DNA of 64,000 bases from Streptomyces sp. M41(2017) (GTDB lineage Bacteria; Actinomycetota; Actinomycetes; Streptomycetales; Streptomycetaceae): positions 5,208,001 through 5,272,000 of the forward strand of contig NZ_MWFK01000001.1 in the NCBI RefSeq assembly GCF_002078175.1. The letters are read 5' to 3'. This document shows positions 18,384 through 26,979 of this stretch, piece by piece (position 1 is the stretch's first letter; every line of letters starts with the position of its first letter). A program made the position numbers and the translations under genes. The notes below the pieces were generated by a model. That model did no database searches. It was not told the DNA's origin and worked only from the letters and a program-made list of their open reading frames with translations.

Positions 18384-18432
18384 CGCGCGGAGCGCACCCG
18401 GTCGCCGACGCGCGCCGCGCGAGGCTCTCTCG

Positions 18433-18471
18433 GGCCGCCGACCGAGGGCGGGAGGAACGGGGTCGGCGGCC
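18433..18471. terminator. Hairpin terminator after the isomerase-like gene
   Basis: Perfect 11-bp arms (18433-18443 with 18461-18471) and a 17-base loop lie 50 bp past the stop of the upstream gene. No T-tract follows. Confidence 0.5.
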
Positions 18472-18565
18472 GTTTCGCGCGGGAGAGCCGCCGTTCCGCG
18501 CGGGGCCTCCGAGAAGGGCCGGTCCCCAGTGGACTACGGGGCCGTGCGCGCCGGAAGCGTGCGAG

Positions 18566-18583
18566 ATGCACCGGCCGGTGCAT
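18566..18583. promoter_or_regulatory. Perfect 18-bp palindrome, candidate operator
   Basis: ATGCACCGGCCGGTGCAT is fully self-complementary. A related half-site (ATGCCGGTGCGAT) follows about 30 bp downstream. It lies about 350 bp before the lectin-fusion start, in a gene-free region. Confidence 0.45.
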
Positions 18584-18936
18584 ACGGTTCACACGGGGCG
18601 CATGCATATCGAATGCCGGTGCGATCCGGGTGGGTTGCGACCTGCCTTTTGACATTCTTTCAATAAGGCCGCCGTGGCCCATGTGTCTTGTTGGTCGCGA
18701 GCGTGTTGTGCGAGGGTGATCCCCCTGCGCCTGGTCAATGCCCGGGGCTGAATCGCTGTTCGTCATCCCCGGCTGTCGACGGGCTCGAAAGACTCCTGTC
18801 CGACGGTCGCCGTACGGCCTTCGTCCCCGGCCGTTTTCCCGGCGCTCCGTCAAAAAGGTACACACCAATCAGGACTCCTTTTCGGCGGGCCAGTATTTTC
18901 CGCGTGCCTCCACGCGCCTCGGAAGGAACCCGCTCC

Positions 18937-21039
18937 GTGCACACCCCCCGCCCACCGCTTCCCCCGTATCCGCCCAGTGGCGTTCCCGGCGAGTCCGACG
19001 AGGACCTCGCCGGGCTGCTGAGGGGCCGCCCGCACGGCGAGGCGACCCGCCCCGTCGCCCTGCTGACCGCCCGCCACTGGCAGCCGACGTACGACTACGC
19101 GGTGATCTGCCTCGCCACGCAGACCGACGTCGCCGCCATGGTCGCCGCGACCGCTTTCCACCAGGTGCTGGGGCGGCTCGGGGAGGGCGAGTCCGGCCTC
19201 GCGCTGCGGCCCCGGTTCCTCGTGACCGTACGGGACACGGTCAGGGACTGGGCGGGCGACGGGCGGATATCCGGCGTTCTTCCGGATCTGCGGAAACCCG
19301 CGGGCGGCCGCGGTATGCGCACGGCCAAGACCCTCACCGCCGAAAACCGGAGGCTCACCGAACGGGCATTCCTGGGGCTTCCCGGACTCGCCCGCTGCCT
19401 GCTCTGGCACACCGAGGTGGAAGCCGAGCCGCTGTCCCTCCCGGCCGGCCTGTCGGGCATGGACATGGACACCGCGTCGGCCGCTCTGGAACAGGCCCGC
19501 GACCAATTCCGGGAAGGTCTGGTGCGCGCCCACCGGGAACTCGCTCCGAGCAGAGAATGCGGTTTCTACAACAGGCTGCTCGATGTGCAGATTCGCCGCG
19601 GCGGCACCTTGTTGCCGGATGTCCGGCTGCATCTCGGGGAGTGCGCCTACTGCCGGCACGCGGCCGAGCAACTCGGCGATTTCGAGGAGGCTTTGGGATT
19701 CCTCCTCGCGGAGGCGGTACTGGGGTGGGGTGCACGGCGCTATCTCGAGTCCCGGCCGAGCCGCGTCGGGCAAGCGCTACGCCCCCGGACCGTTTCCCCG
19801 TTCGGTGTGCGACGGCAGAGCGCCGCGGGACGCCCTGCGAGAAGCGGCCGTCCGGGCCGGCGAGCGCGTCCCGTGACGGCGCCGGGGGCGGAGCCGGGAT
19901 CCGGCGGACGGCATCGCCTGCCGGCGCAGATCGCGCCGCCCGGGCGCCGAGCGGCCCGTCCGGAGGAACAGCGGCCCTCGCAGGCGCTGCTCGCCGGGGC
20001 CGGGGTCTCCGCCGCCCTGCTGGCGACGGTGCTCGCCGTCAGCCTGTGGTCGAACGACGACGGCGGAGCCGACCCCGCGGCGACCACCGGCGCGAGCAGC
20101 AGCCGCACCCTGGCGCCCAGCCCCGGCTCCCCGGTTCCGCCGGTGCGGTCCGGCCCTTCCGCCCCGGCCGGTGTGCCGGGGACCGCGGAGCACACCCGTC
20201 TGCGGAACCTGGCCGCCGACCTGTGCCTCGACATCCGGGGCACGACGATCGAGGCGGGCGTCGGGACCAGGCTCGCGGTCTGTTCCTCCGCCTGGACCCA
20301 GCAGTGGTCGTACGAGCAGGACGGGCTGCTGCGCAGCGTCGCCGACCCCGGCCTGTGCCTCGACTCGCACGCCGACAACGGTGTCGTCCTCCTCGTCCGC
20401 TGCGTCGCCGAGGACGCGAAGCGCGGCAAGGACATGCGCTACGACCTCACGGTGCAGGGGGAGTTGCTGCCCCGTTGGCACGAAGGGCTGGCCGTCGCTC
20501 CGGAGTCCACGGACCCGGACGGCGACGTGCTCGTCAAGGTCCGTGACGGATCCGAGGCCCAGCGGTGGCGGACCGACGGCTCGTCGCCCCGCCCCGACTC
20601 CCTGTCCGTCGTGGGGACGAACCCCCTGCCCGGGGCCACCGGCCGGGGCCCGTCGGCGGACGGCGGCTCCGAGGCACCGGACGAGCCCACTCGGGCGCCC
20701 GCGACCGGCGTCTCCGCCGGCCCGCGGACCACCGGGCCGCGGACGACGCCGGAGCGGACCGGGCCACAGGTGTCCGGGGGAGAGCCGAAGACGGTGACCG
20801 TCGACGACGGCCACCGTTCCGCACCGCCACCGCGGCCCCTCGCACCGGGTCCCGCCACGCCCGGTCCGGCCGGACCGGGCGTCCTGCCGATCCGGCTCCC
20901 GGACACCCGGCAACTCACCGATCCCTTGGTGGACGTGGATCCGACGGGAACGGTCTCGGCCGCCGGTGTCACGGGCGCTCCCGGCGAGCCCGACGGCGCC
21001 GCCGTCTCCGCCGACGCCGTGGTCGGAGCGGGCTCGTAG
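18937..21039 (+). CDS. ECF sigma-like / zinc-finger / transmembrane / ricin-lectin fusion protein
   Basis: About 700 aa from GTG 18937 (GGAAGGA upstream). Residues 15-85 resemble sigma region 2 (ARHWQPTYDYAVICLATQTD). Residues 145-210 look like a degenerate region 4 (LPGLARCLLWHTEVE, then ALEQARDQFREGLVRAHREL). At about 225-245 there is an anti-sigma-type zinc motif HLGECAYCRHAAEQL (H-x3-C-x2-C). A basic Pro/Arg/Gly linker leads to one membrane span (LLAGAGVSAALLATVLAVSL, about 355-375), then a ricin-type beta-trefoil (NLAADLCLDIRG; DPGLCLDSHADNG) and a long Pro/Thr/Gly tail. This suggests a membrane-tethered sigma-like regulator with an outside sugar sensor. The lectin and span are clear; the sigma homology is by eye. 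Confidence 0.65.
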   Translation: MHTPRPPLPPYPPSGVPGESDEDLAGLLRGRPHGEATRPVALLTARHWQPTYDYAVICLATQTDVAAMVAATAFHQVLGRLGEGESGLALRPRFLVTVRDTVRDWAGDGRISGVLPDLRKPAGGRGMRTAKTLTAENRRLTERAFLGLPGLARCLLWHTEVEAEPLSLPAGLSGMDMDTASAALEQARDQFREGLVRAHRELAPSRECGFYNRLLDVQIRRGGTLLPDVRLHLGECAYCRHAAEQLGDFEEALGFLLAEAVLGWGARRYLESRPSRVGQALRPRTVSPFGVRRQSAAGRPARSGRPGRRARPVTAPGAEPGSGGRHRLPAQIAPPGRRAARPEEQRPSQALLAGAGVSAALLATVLAVSLWSNDDGGADPAATTGASSSRTLAPSPGSPVPPVRSGPSAPAGVPGTAEHTRLRNLAADLCLDIRGTTIEAGVGTRLAVCSSAWTQQWSYEQDGLLRSVADPGLCLDSHADNGVVLLVRCVAEDAKRGKDMRYDLTVQGELLPRWHEGLAVAPESTDPDGDVLVKVRDGSEAQRWRTDGSSPRPDSLSVVGTNPLPGATGRGPSADGGSEAPDEPTRAPATGVSAGPRTTGPRTTPERTGPQVSGGEPKTVTVDDGHRSAPPPRPLAPGPATPGPAGPGVLPIRLPDTRQLTDPLVDVDPTGTVSAAGVTGAPGEPDGAAVSADAVVGAGS

Positions 21040-21167
21040 GACGACCGAACCCCTTCGGGCCGGTTTCGCCGCGGCGGACCGGCCCGGTGCGCGGGGTAGG
21101 GGGCCTGCGGGACGGCGGGGTCTCGGACGCGCCCGTCGCCGGGCAGCCGGGACCTTGTGGAACAGAC

Positions 21168-22142
21168 CTAGGAGACGACGTCCCGCGGCGTCCTGCCCGC
21201 CACGAAGTCCGCGGCGTTCTGCACGGCGGCCAGCGCGATCCGTACCAGCGTCTCCCGGGTGACACCCGCGACGTGCGGCGAGAGCACCACGTTCGGCGCC
21301 CTGAGCAACCGCAGGGCGGGAGTGGGCGGTTCGGGGTCGAAGACGTCGAGTCCGGCACCGGCCAGGGCGCCCGCGTGCAGCGCGTCCGCGAGGGCGTCCT
21401 GGTCGATCAGGGCGCCCCGCGCGGTGTTGACGACGAACGCGGTCGGCTTGAGGAGCGCGAGCCGCTCCGCGTTCAGCAGATGCCGGGTCGCGTCGGTGAG
21501 CGGCGCGTGCAGGCTCACGTAGTCCGACGTGCGCAGCAGTTCGTCGAGTTCGACGTGGCGGGCGCCGAGCCGGGCCTCCGTCTCGGCGGGGACCGGCTTC
21601 GGACCGGCGTAGACCACGCTCATGTCGAAGGCGACGGCCCGCCGGGCGACCTCCTCGCCGATGTGGCCGAGTCCGATGATGCCGAGCGTCTTCCCGGAAA
21701 GCTCGGTGATCGACTGCTGGAGCCGCGGCAGCGCCCAGTCCGCCTCGGTCAACGCCGTGTGGGCGGGCACCAGTTGCTTGGCGAGAGCGAGCATGAGGGC
21801 GAAGGTCTGCTCGGCCACGTTCTGCTTCTCGGCCCCGCTGGAGCCGATGTTGCACACCGGCACGCCCCGTCCGCGCGCGGCGTCGAGGTCGACGTAGTCG
21901 AAGCCGTGACTCGCGCACTGCACCAGTTCCAGGTCCGGTGCGGCGGCGATGTGCTCGGCGGTCACCGGACCCAGGCCCGTGATGATGACGTGTGCCGCGC
22001 GCAGCGCCGCCGGGTCCTCGTCCGTCGACTCCACGACGGTGACCCGCACCTCGCCGGGGAAGAGGGTGGCGAGCGCGGCCCCCGCCGTACGGCCGCCGAC
22101 GTGCGGGGAGACGACGGCCAGGACGTTCTTCGTGACGGTCAT
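21168..22142 (-). CDS. D-2-hydroxyacid dehydrogenase (NAD-binding)
   Basis: 324 aa. The NAD-binding motif is GKTLGIIGLGHIGEEVARRA, and the catalytic triad is seen as the Arg in VNTARGALID, the Glu in DVFDPEPP and the His in LSPHVAGVT. Family members reduce 2-keto acids to D-2-hydroxy acids or the reverse. Its start overlaps the stop of the lactate-monooxygenase-like gene (ATGA at 22139-22142), so both act in one 2-hydroxyacid pathway, possibly interconverting D-hydroxy acid and keto acid while the partner handles the L-form. Confidence 0.9.
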   Translation of the reverse strand: MTVTKNVLAVVSPHVGGRTAGAALATLFPGEVRVTVVESTDEDPAALRAAHVIITGLGPVTAEHIAAAPDLELVQCASHGFDYVDLDAARGRGVPVCNIGSSGAEKQNVAEQTFALMLALAKQLVPAHTALTEADWALPRLQQSITELSGKTLGIIGLGHIGEEVARRAVAFDMSVVYAGPKPVPAETEARLGARHVELDELLRTSDYVSLHAPLTDATRHLLNAERLALLKPTAFVVNTARGALIDQDALADALHAGALAGAGLDVFDPEPPTPALRLLRAPNVVLSPHVAGVTRETLVRIALAAVQNAADFVAGRTPRDVVS

Positions 22143-23308
22143 GCGGTTTCCTCGATCAGGTCGTCGGGGCCGAGGGTGCCGGGGCGGGCGTGCCCGGACA
22201 GGGCGAGGGTGAGGTCGAACTCGGCGAGCAGGCAGCGGACCACGTGCTCGACACCGGCCTGCCCGTCGAGGCCCAGTCCGTACGCGTACGGCCGTCCGAC
22301 GAGCACCGCCCGGGCGCCGAGCGCCAGCGCCTTGAAGATGTCGTCGCCCGTGCGGATCCCGCTGTCGAAGAGGACGGTCATCCGCTTGCCCACCGCGTCC
22401 ACCACGCGGGGCAGGGCGTCGGCGGCCGCCACCGACCCGGCCACCTGCCGGCCGCCGTGGTTGGAGACCACCACGCCGTCCATCCCGGCCTCGGCGGCAC
22501 GCCGGGCGTCGTTCGGGTGCAGGACGCCCTTGAGGACGATCGGCCCGTCCCAGTTCTCCCGGAGGAACGCGAGGTCGGGCCAGGTCTTCCCGGGGTCCGC
22601 GAACATGCTCACGAAGTGCATCACGGCCGCGTTCGGGTCCTCGTGCACCGGCTTGGCCAGACCGGCCTGGAACGCGGGGTCCGAGAAGTAGTTGGCGGTA
22701 CCCACGCCGTGCAGGAACGGCAGATACGCCTGGTCCAGATCGCGTGGCCGCCACGCCAGCAGCGGGGTGTCGAGCGTGACGAACAGGGCGGTGAACCCGG
22801 CCGCCTTCGCCCGCTCCAGGAAACTGCGGGTGACCTCGCGGTCCTTCGCCCAGTACAGCTGGAACCAGCGCTCGGCGTCCCCCATCGCCTCGGCGACCTG
22901 CTCCATGGGGGTGCTGGACGCGGAGGACAGGATGTAGGGCACGCCCTGCGCGGCCGCCGCCCGGGCCGCGGCGGTCTCCGCGTCCGGGTGCATGATCGAC
23001 AGCACGCCGACCGGGGCGAGCGCCATCGGGGCGGGCAGCGCACGCCCCAACACCTCGACGGCCAGGTCGCGTTCATGGACGTCACGCAGCATGCGCGGCA
23101 CGATCCGGCGCCGGTCGAGCGCCTCCCGGTTGGCCCGCGCCGTGCTGCCGTTGCCGGCACTGCCCGCCACGTAGCCGACCGGGCCCGGTCCGAGCCGTTG
23201 CTCGGTGAGCTCCTCCAGCCGCGTCAGATCGGTCGGCAGCCGCGGTACGGCCCCCGTCATCCCGTTCAGATAGATCTCGTACTGGAAATCGGCCCAGTGC
23301 TTCGCCAT
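22139..23308 (-). CDS. FMN-dependent L-lactate 2-monooxygenase-type alpha-hydroxyacid oxidase
   Basis: 389 aa. FMN-enzyme landmarks are YVAGSAGNGSTARANREAL, LDTPLLAWRPRDLD, the catalytic His in VVSNHGGRQVAGS, and phosphate-binding FDSGIRTGDDIFKALALGA plus VGRPYAYGL. The N-terminus (FQYEIYLNGMTGAVPRLP) and the WRPRDLD segment resemble mycobacterial lactate 2-monooxygenase, which decarboxylates L-lactate to acetate and CO2, more than lactate dehydrogenase LldD. Lactate oxidase or another 2-hydroxyacid oxidase remains possible. First gene of a two-gene operon, divergent from a PucR-type regulator 113 bp away. Confidence 0.85.
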   Translation of the reverse strand: MAKHWADFQYEIYLNGMTGAVPRLPTDLTRLEELTEQRLGPGPVGYVAGSAGNGSTARANREALDRRRIVPRMLRDVHERDLAVEVLGRALPAPMALAPVGVLSIMHPDAETAAARAAAAQGVPYILSSASSTPMEQVAEAMGDAERWFQLYWAKDREVTRSFLERAKAAGFTALFVTLDTPLLAWRPRDLDQAYLPFLHGVGTANYFSDPAFQAGLAKPVHEDPNAAVMHFVSMFADPGKTWPDLAFLRENWDGPIVLKGVLHPNDARRAAEAGMDGVVVSNHGGRQVAGSVAAADALPRVVDAVGKRMTVLFDSGIRTGDDIFKALALGARAVLVGRPYAYGLGLDGQAGVEHVVRCLLAEFDLTLALSGHARPGTLGPDDLIEETA

Positions 23309-23365
23309 CCGTACGTCCCGCCTCTCGTCCCTGAGACCGCGCTGTACGACGTCGATCCTGGCGAC

Positions 23366-23428
23366 TGTGACAAGTCCCGTCCACCGTGGTGCGCACATCA
23401 CACGCCTGGAATCATCACCCTGTGACAA
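23366..23428. promoter_or_regulatory. Repeated TGTGACAA sites in divergent promoter
   Basis: Identical octamers lie at 23366-23373 and 23421-23428, 55 bp apart, about five helical turns. The second covers the GTG start of the regulator gene. The layout suggests autoregulation and control of the monooxygenase operon. Confidence 0.35.
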
Positions 23429-24597
23429 ACAAACCGTCCGAGGCCCGCGAGCGGGTCCGGCAGGACATGGTCGCCGACCCGCGCGTCGTGGAGGCGATCG
23501 TCGCGGCGATCCACGAGCAGGTCCCGGTGTACGCGGCGCTCGACGACACGCGCCTTCCCGAGGTGCGGGCCATCGCCGCCTGGGGCCTGGAGCGGCTCCT
23601 CCATCTCTGGGCCACCGACGGCGCCCTGGACCCGGCCGATCTGCGGCGCTTCCGCGGCATCGCGTCGGCCAGGGCGGCGGACGGGCGGCCCGTCCAGGCG
23701 GTGCTGCGTGCCTACCGGGTCGCGGGCACCGTGCTCACCGCGGAGGTGGCGGCGCGTGCCCCTCTCCTCGCCGCATCCGACGCCTTCGCGCTCGCCCGCA
23801 TGCTGCTCGCCACCCTGGACACCCTCTCCGAGGAGATGGCCACCGCGTACGCCGCGACCAGCGACGACCTGTCCGGTGACCGGGACCGTGCGCTGCGGCT
23901 GCTGCTCGACGACCTGATCGCGGGACGGCACGCCTCGGTGGGCGCGCTCACCGACCGCTCCGCCCGGCTCGGCATCCATCTCCCCGACCCCTGCTGCCTG
24001 CTGGTGGCCGAGCCCGTCGCACCGGACCGGCCCGACCTGGCCCAGGACACGGCGTCGGCACTGCTCGACGCGCTGGTTCCGGTCGCCGGCGAGGTGACCT
24101 CCCTCGCGACGGTGCGGGGGCCGAGGGCCGTCCTGCTGCTGCCGGTCGCGGCGGCCGGCCGGGCGGGGGCGGTGCTGGGGGAGCGGGCCTGGCGCGGGTG
24201 CGCCGTCACCGGTGAGAGCCTCGACCGGGTCGCCGTCGCGCACCGGCTCGCCGCCGACGCGCTCGACACCGCACCGGCCCACGCCCACCGGCCCGGGCAC
24301 GTCCTCAGCGACGCCGACGCGCATGTCCTCGCGTTGCTGGCCGGGCGGCCCGCGGCGTCGCCGGACCACATCGCCCGGCTGGTGCTCGGGCCGCTCACCG
24401 ATGCCGGTCGCGGGCATCTGCTGGAGGCGTTGACGGCGTACCTCGACGCCGGGTCCGCGAGTGCGGCGGCCCGCGTGCTGCACCTGCATCCGCAGTCCCT
24501 CCGGTACCGGCTGCGCCGCATCCACGACCTCACGGGCCGCGACCCGCGCACCCCCTGGCACCGCCTCACCCTGGACATCGCCCGAACGGCCGGCTGA
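23422..24597 (+). CDS. PucR/CdaR-type transcriptional regulator
   Basis: 391 aa from GTG 23422; no clear ribosome site precedes it, so the mRNA may be leaderless, and ATG 23467 is the alternative start. The central region is helical with a GGDEF-like degenerate fold. The C-terminus carries the HTH_30 domain (SASAAARVLHLHPQSLRYRL, then RRIHDLTGRDP). Such regulators sense small metabolites and activate neighbouring catabolic genes. It is divergent from the hydroxyacid operon, which is its probable target. Confidence 0.87.
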   Translation: MTNKPSEARERVRQDMVADPRVVEAIVAAIHEQVPVYAALDDTRLPEVRAIAAWGLERLLHLWATDGALDPADLRRFRGIASARAADGRPVQAVLRAYRVAGTVLTAEVAARAPLLAASDAFALARMLLATLDTLSEEMATAYAATSDDLSGDRDRALRLLLDDLIAGRHASVGALTDRSARLGIHLPDPCCLLVAEPVAPDRPDLAQDTASALLDALVPVAGEVTSLATVRGPRAVLLLPVAAAGRAGAVLGERAWRGCAVTGESLDRVAVAHRLAADALDTAPAHAHRPGHVLSDADAHVLALLAGRPAASPDHIARLVLGPLTDAGRGHLLEALTAYLDAGSASAAARVLHLHPQSLRYRLRRIHDLTGRDPRTPWHRLTLDIARTAG

Positions 24598-24600
24598 GAA

Positions 24601-24679
24601 TCCGCCCCTCCGGCGATCGAGGAGCGGGGGGCGGGGACAGCGCCTCCGGGAACGGGACGGGCAGGGGCGGAGGGGCGGA
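24601..24679. terminator. Candidate bidirectional terminator between convergent genes
   Basis: Perfect 11-bp arms (24601-24611 with 24669-24679) enclose 57 bases that can fold further. It fills the gap between the PucR-type gene and the convergent PPOX gene. Large loop lowers confidence. Confidence 0.35.
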
Positions 24680-24689
24680 AAACCCGTGG

Positions 24690-25124
24690 TCAGGCGGCTC
24701 CCGTCGCCTGCCAGCCGCGCCACCGGTGGACGGTGATCGCGATGACCGGACCGTCGGGAGGACGGTCCCGGTACTGGGGGTACTTCTCCCGCAGCGCGCC
24801 CACCGCTGCGGGACGGATCCCCGCATCCTCGGGCGCCACCACCCGCGCATCCCCCTCCACCCGCACCCACCACAGCCGCTCCCACTCCTCGTCGTAGCGG
24901 TCGACGAGGAGACACACACCGGGATGCACGGCGATGTTGCGCAGCCGCCGCAGCAGCGGCGACCGCTTGGGTTTGTGGTCGACGGCGCTCACCAGGCCGC
25001 CGCCGCACCCCGCGAACACGAGCGGCACCAGATGGGGCCGCCCGTGCGCGTCGACGGTCGCGAGCCGGGCCACCCGCGCCGCCAGGAAGCGGCGGCGCGC
25101 CTCGTCCTCGTCCATGTCCGGCAC
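24690..25124 (-). CDS. PPOX-class F420-dependent enzyme (TIGR03668/Rv0121 type)
   Basis: 144 aa split-barrel flavin/deazaflavin-binding protein. VARLATVDAHGRPHLVPLVFA is the typical first strand pair, DHKPKR the cofactor-phosphate-binding turn, and WWVRVEGDARV the later strand. The family binds F420 or FMN and reduces diverse substrates. It lies 37 bp after another F420-family gene in the same direction, so the two may share an operon. The substrate is unknown. Confidence 0.83.
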   Translation of the reverse strand: MPDMDEDEARRRFLAARVARLATVDAHGRPHLVPLVFAGCGGGLVSAVDHKPKRSPLLRRLRNIAVHPGVCLLVDRYDEEWERLWWVRVEGDARVVAPEDAGIRPAAVGALREKYPQYRDRPPDGPVIAITVHRWRGWQATGAA

Positions 25125-25161
25125 GGTCGGCTCCTGTCGTCCGGCGGCGGGCCCGGCGTCG

Positions 25162-25989
25162 TCAGCGGTGCGCGGACACGGCGGCGGCCAGGTCGTCGAG
25201 GGTGCGCAAAGTCTCGTCCCCGGGCAGGGTCGGGAGGTACAACAGGACGCGGTCGACGCCGAGTTCCGCGTACCGGTCGAGGGTCTCGCGGTCGTGCCGG
25301 CCCGCGTACACCACCACGTCCGGTCCGTCTCCCGCCGCCTTCCTCAACTGTTCGATCCGGTCGCCCAGTTGATCGGCCGGAACTCCGGTCGGCATCCAGG
25401 CCGCGCCGTACTCGGCGACCCGGCGGAAGGCGTGCTCCCCGTCGCCCCCGACCCAGATCGGCGGATACGGCCGCTGGACGGGCTCGGGCCACTGGAAGAC
25501 CGGGTCGAAATCGACGAACTCGCCGTGGAACTCGGCCTGTTCCTTCGTCCACAGTTCGATCATGGCCCGGATTCGCTCGTCCATGAGGCGGCCGCGGCGG
25601 GTCGGATCCGTTCCGTGGTTGCGCATCTCCTCACGGTTCCAGCCCGCGCCGACCCCGAACACGGCGCGTCCGCCGGAGACGAGGTCCAGGGAGGCGACCT
25701 CCTTGGCCGTGCTGATCGGGTCGCGCTGGACCACGAGCGCGATACCCGTGCCCAGCAGCAGCTCACTCGTCACGGCCGCGACGGCGCCCAGCGCCACGAA
25801 GGGGTCCAGCGTCCGGTAGTACACGCGCGGCAGTTCACCGCCGGCCGGGTAGGGGGTCTCCCGGCTGACCGGAATGTGCGAGTGCTCCGCCAGCAGCAGC
25901 GCGTCGAACCCGCGCTCCTCCAGGGCCGGGCCCAGCGCGGCGGGTCCGATCCCCTCGTCCGTGAGAAACGTCGACACTCCGAACTTCAT
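25162..25989 (-). CDS. LLM-class F420-dependent oxidoreductase
   Basis: 275 aa luciferase-like TIM barrel. Conserved segments: MKFGVSTFLTDEG at strand 1, EERGFDALLLAEHSHIP at strand 2, VQRDPISTAKEVASLDLVSG, GVGAGWNREEMRNHG, and PPIWVGGDGEHAFRRVAEYG. These match the TIGR03619/Rv2161c-like group, which uses F420 rather than FMN. Probable hydride-transfer role in xenobiotic or secondary metabolism; no specific substrate can be assigned. Confidence 0.88.
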   Translation of the reverse strand: MKFGVSTFLTDEGIGPAALGPALEERGFDALLLAEHSHIPVSRETPYPAGGELPRVYYRTLDPFVALGAVAAVTSELLLGTGIALVVQRDPISTAKEVASLDLVSGGRAVFGVGAGWNREEMRNHGTDPTRRGRLMDERIRAMIELWTKEQAEFHGEFVDFDPVFQWPEPVQRPYPPIWVGGDGEHAFRRVAEYGAAWMPTGVPADQLGDRIEQLRKAAGDGPDVVVYAGRHDRETLDRYAELGVDRVLLYLPTLPGDETLRTLDDLAAAVSAHR

Positions 25990-26073
25990 GGGCGACCACC
26001 TCGTCTCGTCGGCATCCCTTGCCAGTGTGACGCGGTACCCCGCGGCAGGCCGTTCAAGGCCGGGGCGGACGGC

Positions 26074-26625
26074 TCACTCCTCGTCGCCGGAGGTCCCCTC
26101 CGATGCCGTGTCCGGGCCCTGGGAGCGGACCCGCCGCACGTGCTCCAGGGAGGTCCGCAGGTCGGCGAGCCAGTCGTCGGTGTTCCGCTGCACGAGCCGC
26201 ACGCACCAGGCGAGGGCGTCGCTGCGGCTGCGGGCCACCCCGGCCTCGACGAGGGTGTCGAGCACCTCGCGCTCCGGCTGGCGCAGCCGGGTCATCACCG
26301 GCGCGGCCACGTGCGTGAACAGAGCCCGTTCGGTACCGCACTCCACACCCCAGGAGACCTTCCGGCGGAAGCGGTGCTCCGCCTCCCGGGCCACGGCCAC
26401 GCGTGCCTCGCGGGTGCGCTCGCGGAACTCCTCGACACGGGACGTCAGTGCCGCCGACTTCTCCGCGTCCGAGGCGCCTTCGACGAGCTTCGGCTCGGGG
26501 ATACGGCCGACGACCGTGATCTCCTCCCGGTCGACCGTCACCGCGGAGAGGCTCTCGAAGAGATCGTCGGGCAGCCGGCCGGCGAACCAGCCGCGCACCT
26601 TCTCATTCTGCTCAGTTGTAATCAT
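26074..26625 (-). CDS. Conserved hypothetical protein, helical and charged
   Basis: 183 aa, no signal peptide or membrane span. The N-terminal half (DDLFESLSAVTVDREEITVVGRIPEP) could form a small alpha/beta unit. The middle is a strongly charged helix (RVEEFRERTREARVAVAREAEHRFRRKVSWG) that may form a coiled coil. The C-terminal third (LDTLVEAGVARSRSDALAWCVRLV) resembles a ribbon-helix-helix-like tail. I do not recognise the family. A hairpin-forming repeat lies 15-39 bp upstream of the start. Confidence 0.7.
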   Translation of the reverse strand: MITTEQNEKVRGWFAGRLPDDLFESLSAVTVDREEITVVGRIPEPKLVEGASDAEKSAALTSRVEEFRERTREARVAVAREAEHRFRRKVSWGVECGTERALFTHVAAPVMTRLRQPEREVLDTLVEAGVARSRSDALAWCVRLVQRNTDDWLADLRTSLEHVRRVRSQGPDTASEGTSGDEE

Positions 26626-26979
26626 GTAATCAGCCTTACGCGCTTGCGTACGAGGGGCAAGCGCGGGCGCGGAAGTCCGCTGTGGGCGGAAGCGGCGGGG
26701 CGAAGTCGAGGCGCCTCGCGGGCTGAACCGGAATGTTTCAGGCCTATTGCCGAGCCGTGCCAATCAGGCCAGGGGGTGGTCGCCGACGATCAACAACCGC
26801 ACAGGCATGGGCTTCACGCGTTCGAATTCCGTAACTTCACGCCACTACTTCAATACTCAAAGTTACCGAAACGCATGGGGTCGATGTGTGTTTCCGGTGT
26901 GGACTCGGCAGACTCGCGCTCGCCGAACCGGCACCGACCGAGCCGGTATCGCATTCGATCGAGCGGAAGGATGCACACA
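26626..26979. other. Divergent intergenic region upstream of the SSI gene
   Basis: 354 bp with lower G+C than its neighbours in 26820-26870. It holds the repeat at 26640-26664 and a 7-bp inverted repeat (GTAACTT at 26831-26837 with AAGTTAC at 26860-26866) in the probable promoter/operator region of the inhibitor gene. No gene seen. Confidence 0.6.
26640..26664. promoter_or_regulatory. Inverted repeat just upstream of the 26074-26625 gene
   Basis: Perfect 8-bp arms GCGCTTGC (26640-26647) and GCAAGCGC (26657-26664) with a 9-base spacer lie 15 bp before the minus-strand start. It could be an operator or a leader hairpin. Confidence 0.4.

Larger units (their letters stand above)
18384..18936. 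other. Long intergenic region with terminator and palindrome
   Basis: 553 bp without a convincing gene. It holds a terminator-like hairpin (18433-18471), a perfect 18-bp palindrome (18566-18583), and an A/T-richer stretch near 18645-18670 and 18885-18905 that probably contains the promoter of the lectin-fusion gene. Confidence 0.6.

Noticed and set aside
18649..18677. TTGACA-like -35 element upstream of the lectin-fusion gene
   Set aside because: No acceptable -10 sequence follows at 16-19 bp.
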